DNA of 7,746 nucleotides from Hyphomicrobiales bacterium (GTDB lineage: Bacteria > Pseudomonadota > Alphaproteobacteria > Rhizobiales > UBA4765): contig JAIYEB010000254.1 in the NCBI GenBank assembly GCA_027487195.1, positions 1 to 7,746 on the forward strand. The letters run 5' to 3'. Both the position numbers and the translations under genes were made by a program. Shown here one piece after another: positions 5,580-7,746 of this stretch; within the stretch, counting starts at the first letter, position 1; the number at the start of each line of letters is the position of its first letter. The notes below the pieces were generated by a model. That model was not told where the DNA came from and searched no databases. It saw nothing but the letters and a program-made list of their open reading frames with translations.

Positions 5580-6461
5580 ATGGCTTTCGAGATCAGAAAG
5601 GTCGGCATCATCGGTGCTGGCCAGATGGGCAACGGGATCGCGCACGTCGCCGCTCTCGCCGGCTACGATGTTATATTGTCGGATCAGGCGCTCGAGCGCG
5701 CGCAGGGCGCGGTTGCGACCATCAACGGAAATCTCCAGCGCCAGGTCCAGAAGGGCACGATCACGGAAGAGGCTCGCAAGACCGCGCTGGCGCGCATTGT
5801 GCCGGTCGAGGGTGTCGAAGCGTTCGGTGATGTTGATATCGTTATTGAGTCTGCGGTCGAAAACGAGGAGCTGAAGCGCAAGATTTTTGCGTCTTTGCGC
5901 GGCATCGCAAAGCCCGACGCCATTCTCTCGACCAACACCTCGTCGATCCCGATCACAAGGCTTGCAGCAGCAACAGCGCGCCCGGGCCGCTTTATCGGCA
6001 TTCATTTCATGAATCCGGTTCCGCTGATGCCGCTGGTTGAGCTCATTCGCGGCATTGCAACGGATGACGACACGTTCGAGACAGCGCGCGCGTTTGTGCA
6101 GAACCTGAAGAAGACAGTGGCTGTGTCGGAGGATTTCCCGGCCTTTATTGTCAACCGCATTCTGCTGCCGATGATCAACGAGGCGATCTACACGCTCTAT
6201 GAGGGCGTTGGGACGGTCGAAGCGATTGATACGGCCATGAAGCTTGGCGCGAACCACCCCATGGGTCCGCTGCAGCTTGCCGATTTCATTGGGCTCGATA
6301 CCTGCCTTGCGATCATGCAGGTTCTGCATGAGGGGCTGGCGGACTCAAAGTACCGTCCGTGCCCGCTGCTCGCGAAATACGTCGAGGCGGGATGGCTTGG
6401 CCGCAAGACCAATCGCGGCTTCTATGATTATCGTGGCGAGAAGCCGGTCCCGACCCGCTAG
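5580..6461 (+). CDS. 3-hydroxybutyryl-CoA dehydrogenase (3-hydroxyacyl-CoA dehydrogenase family)
   Basis: This is an NAD(P)-dependent oxidoreductase interconverting (S)-3-hydroxybutyryl-CoA and acetoacetyl-CoA (often named hbd, paaH or hbdA). The 293-residue protein is a single-function enzyme of usual length, not a fusion with enoyl-CoA hydratase. The N-terminal Rossmann domain shows VGIIGAGQMGNGIA (8-21) with the GxGxxG dinucleotide loop and Asp35 at the end of strand 2, which points to NAD over NADP. STNTSSIPIT contains Ser121, GIHFMNPVPLMPLVELI contains the catalytic His142 and Glu154, and FIVNRILLPMINEA contains Asn192; their spacing equals that of human SCHAD Ser137, His158, Glu170 and Asn208. 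The C-terminal helical domain includes KLGANHPMGPLQLADFIGLD and ends in GRKTNRGFYDY. The ATG has AAGGGA nine bases upstream (5565-5570). Its place after etfBA suggests beta-oxidation or C4-CoA metabolism; exact chain-length preference cannot be read. The last five codons and stop lie in the 5' arm of a terminator hairpin. Confidence 0.95.
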   Translation: MAFEIRKVGIIGAGQMGNGIAHVAALAGYDVILSDQALERAQGAVATINGNLQRQVQKGTITEEARKTALARIVPVEGVEAFGDVDIVIESAVENEELKRKIFASLRGIAKPDAILSTNTSSIPITRLAAATARPGRFIGIHFMNPVPLMPLVELIRGIATDDDTFETARAFVQNLKKTVAVSEDFPAFIVNRILLPMINEAIYTLYEGVGTVEAIDTAMKLGANHPMGPLQLADFIGLDTCLAIMQVLHEGLADSKYRPCPLLAKYVEAGWLGRKTNRGFYDYRGEKPVPTR

Positions 6462-6481
6462 CGGATCGAGACCAGCTTTTT
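6443..6481. terminator. Intrinsic terminator between convergent hbd and malate synthase genes
   Basis: On the plus strand, bases 6443-6457 pair with 6462-6476 around the loop CTAG, giving 12 Watson-Crick pairs and three C-A mismatches (6445/6474, 6450/6469, 6454/6465), followed at once by TTTTT (6477-6481). It overlaps the last five codons and stop of hbd. On the minus strand the same three positions become G-U pairs, so all 15 positions can pair; the hairpin is preceded by AAAAA, but only TTCT follows it. It is a good terminator for the etf-hbd operon and perhaps a weaker or 3'-protecting element for malate synthase. Confidence 0.75.
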
Positions 6482-6489
6482 CGTTCGGC

Positions 6490-7746
6490 CTACGCCGCCT
6501 TTTTCAGGATCTGATAGGCGGGCAGCGTCAAGAACTCCGAGAATGTCGGAGCCATTGAGAGCGACCGGAACAGGGTGATCGCCTCCGGAAAGCGCATGGC
6601 GTCGTAGGTGGCCGAGCCAAGCGTTGCACGAAGCTTGTCCATCTCATCGCGCAGGCAATCCAGGAACAGCGCGGTCGTCACACGGCGACCATCCGCCAGT
6701 GTCGCTTCGTGCGCGAGCTGCTGCCAGATCTGGGCGCGGCTGATCTCGGCAGTCGCTGCATCTTCCATCAGGTTGTAGAGCGGAACCGCACCGCGCCCGC
6801 GCAGCCACGCCTCGGTGTACTGAACGCCAACGCGGATGTTCTCGCGGAGCCCTGCCTCGGTGCGGGCACCCTCATGAACCTTCAGAAGGTCACCGCGACC
6901 GACATTGACGTCCTCGCGCATTTTGCCGAGCTGGTTTGCGGTCGGCATCATGCGGTTGAAGACTTCCATGGCCACCGGAACGAGATCGGGGTGCGCAACC
7001 CATGTCCCGTCATGGCCATCGCCGGCCTCGCGCTCCTTGTCGGCCTTCACCTTGGCAAAAGCGGCATCATTCGCCGGCTTGTCGTTCTTGATCGGGATCT
7101 GGGCCGCCATGCCGCCCATCGCGAACGCGCCACGACGGTGGCAGGTCTTGATCAGGAGCAGCGAATAGGCGCGCAGGAAGTCCTTGCCCATCACAACCTG
7201 GCTGCGGTCCGGCATCAGGAAGTGGGGGTTCTTCGCGGTCTTCTTGATGAACGAGAAGATGTAGTCCCAGCGTCCGCAGTTGAGGCCCGCCATGTGATCC
7301 TTCAGCTCAAACAGGATCTCGTCCATTTCGAAGGCGGCCGGCAAGGTCTCGATCAAGACGGTGACCTTGATCGTGCCGACCGGCAGACCAAGCGCCTTCT
7401 GCGCCTCAACGAACACATCGTTCCAGAGACGGGCCTCGAGATGGCTCTCGAGCTTGGGGAGGTAGAAATAGGGACCGGATCCTTGCGCAAGCTGGGCCTT
7501 GGCGTTGTGGAAGAAGTAGAGCCCGAAGTCGAAGATGCCTCCGGCGATCGGTGCGCCATCGACGAGCACATGCTCTTCCATCAAATGCCAGCCACGCGGG
7601 CGAATGATCAAAACGGCTGGCTTGTCGGAGAGCTTGTAGGCCTTGCCGCTGGTGGGGTCGACGTAGTCGAGCTTGCCCTGCCAGCGATCCTTCAGGTTCA
7701 GCTGGCCTTCGATCTGGTTGGACCAGGTCGGCGAGTTCGCGTCCTC
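6490..7746 (-). CDS. aceB: Malate synthase A (partial, N-terminus outside window)
   Basis: Malate synthase condenses glyoxylate and acetyl-CoA to malate, the second step of the glyoxylate shunt. The open frame runs to the right edge, giving 418 residues; E. coli AceB has about 533, so roughly 115 N-terminal residues are missing. The fragment opens EDANSPTWSNQIEGQLNL, matching the family segment FEDS..PxW..xIDGQ, and reads on through AVLIIRPRGWHL, GGIFDFGLYFFHN and GSGPYFYLPK. The malate synthase signature is exact: KDHMAGLNCGRWDYIF (fragment residues about 149-164), containing the magnesium-ligand Asp; the other ligand is Glu in LIETLPA. The catalytic base Asp is in LMEDAATAEISR (about 329). 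CHRRGAFAMGGMAAQIP and NGHDGTW-like GDGHDGTWVAHP are also typical. This is the A isoform (AceB), not the longer GlcB type. The TTG at 7611 is internal, since homologous sequence continues upstream. The stop is 28 bases from that of the convergent hbd. Confidence 0.96.
   Translation of the reverse strand, partial: EDANSPTWSNQIEGQLNLKDRWQGKLDYVDPTSGKAYKLSDKPAVLIIRPRGWHLMEEHVLVDGAPIAGGIFDFGLYFFHNAKAQLAQGSGPYFYLPKLESHLEARLWNDVFVEAQKALGLPVGTIKVTVLIETLPAAFEMDEILFELKDHMAGLNCGRWDYIFSFIKKTAKNPHFLMPDRSQVVMGKDFLRAYSLLLIKTCHRRGAFAMGGMAAQIPIKNDKPANDAAFAKVKADKEREAGDGHDGTWVAHPDLVPVAMEVFNRMMPTANQLGKMREDVNVGRGDLLKVHEGARTEAGLRENIRVGVQYTEAWLRGRGAVPLYNLMEDAATAEISRAQIWQQLAHEATLADGRRVTTALFLDCLRDEMDKLRATLGSATYDAMRFPEAITLFRSLSMAPTFSEFLTLPAYQILKKAA

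Noticed and set aside
5523..6329. A 268-codon open frame on the minus strand opposite hbd
   Set aside because: It is antisense to the clearly real dehydrogenase gene and shows no recognisable domain.
6455..6464. CCGCTAGCGG, a perfect 10-base palindrome, as a protein-binding site
   Set aside because: It is simply the tip of the larger terminator hairpin and covers the hbd stop codon.
7609..7611. TTG as the start of a short malate synthase
   Set aside because: Homology to AceB continues upstream in the same frame to the window edge, so the TTG is an internal Leu codon.
1..7746. Mobile elements, CRISPR arrays, tRNA or other RNA genes, defence or novel systems
   Set aside because: All sequence is accounted for by six housekeeping or central-metabolism genes plus accD and short junctions; I saw no repeats, integrase or transposase motifs, or composition change.

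Overview
The window is a conserved stretch of an alphaproteobacterial chromosome, GC-rich, with dense genes and short junctions. The order trpF-trpB-trpA-accD is a familiar alphaproteobacterial block. An AccD that has lost most of its zinc-ribbon cysteines, and EtfA/EtfB very close to the mitochondrial type, also fit this class. I infer Hyphomicrobiales (Rhizobiales) or a close relative; the genus cannot be read from the sequence. I see no mobile element, CRISPR array, RNA gene or foreign-looking island.

Left part (1-3625, all minus strand): transcription runs trpF, trpB, trpA, accD and leaves the window inside accD. trpF/trpB and trpB/trpA each overlap by four bases (ATGA and GTGA), so translation is probably coupled. 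These genes supply phosphoribosylanthranilate isomerase and both subunits of tryptophan synthase, the late steps of tryptophan synthesis. accD follows after 58 bases and makes the beta subunit of the acetyl-CoA carboxylase carboxyltransferase. TrpA carries Glu where the family's catalytic Asp60 normally lies.

Middle (3626-3817): a divergent intergenic region that should hold the promoters of the trp block (leftward) and of etfB-etfA-hbd (rightward). I see small inverted repeats there but no convincing sigma-70 boxes.

Right-hand operon (3818-6461, plus strand): etfB and etfA overlap by one base and encode the electron transfer flavoprotein that carries electrons from acyl-CoA and related dehydrogenases to the membrane ETF:quinone oxidoreductase. 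A 68-base gap with a hairpin leads to a 3-hydroxyacyl(butyryl)-CoA dehydrogenase. Together they serve beta-oxidation or C4-CoA metabolism.

Right edge (6490-7746, minus strand): most of a type A malate synthase (glyoxylate shunt), convergent with hbd across 28 bases. A long hairpin that starts inside the end of hbd probably terminates transcription there, perhaps from both sides. The right half therefore groups acetyl-CoA-producing and acetyl-CoA-using steps, while the left half is biosynthetic. No undescribed system is apparent; the most interesting points are the TrpA substitution and the strand-asymmetric terminator.
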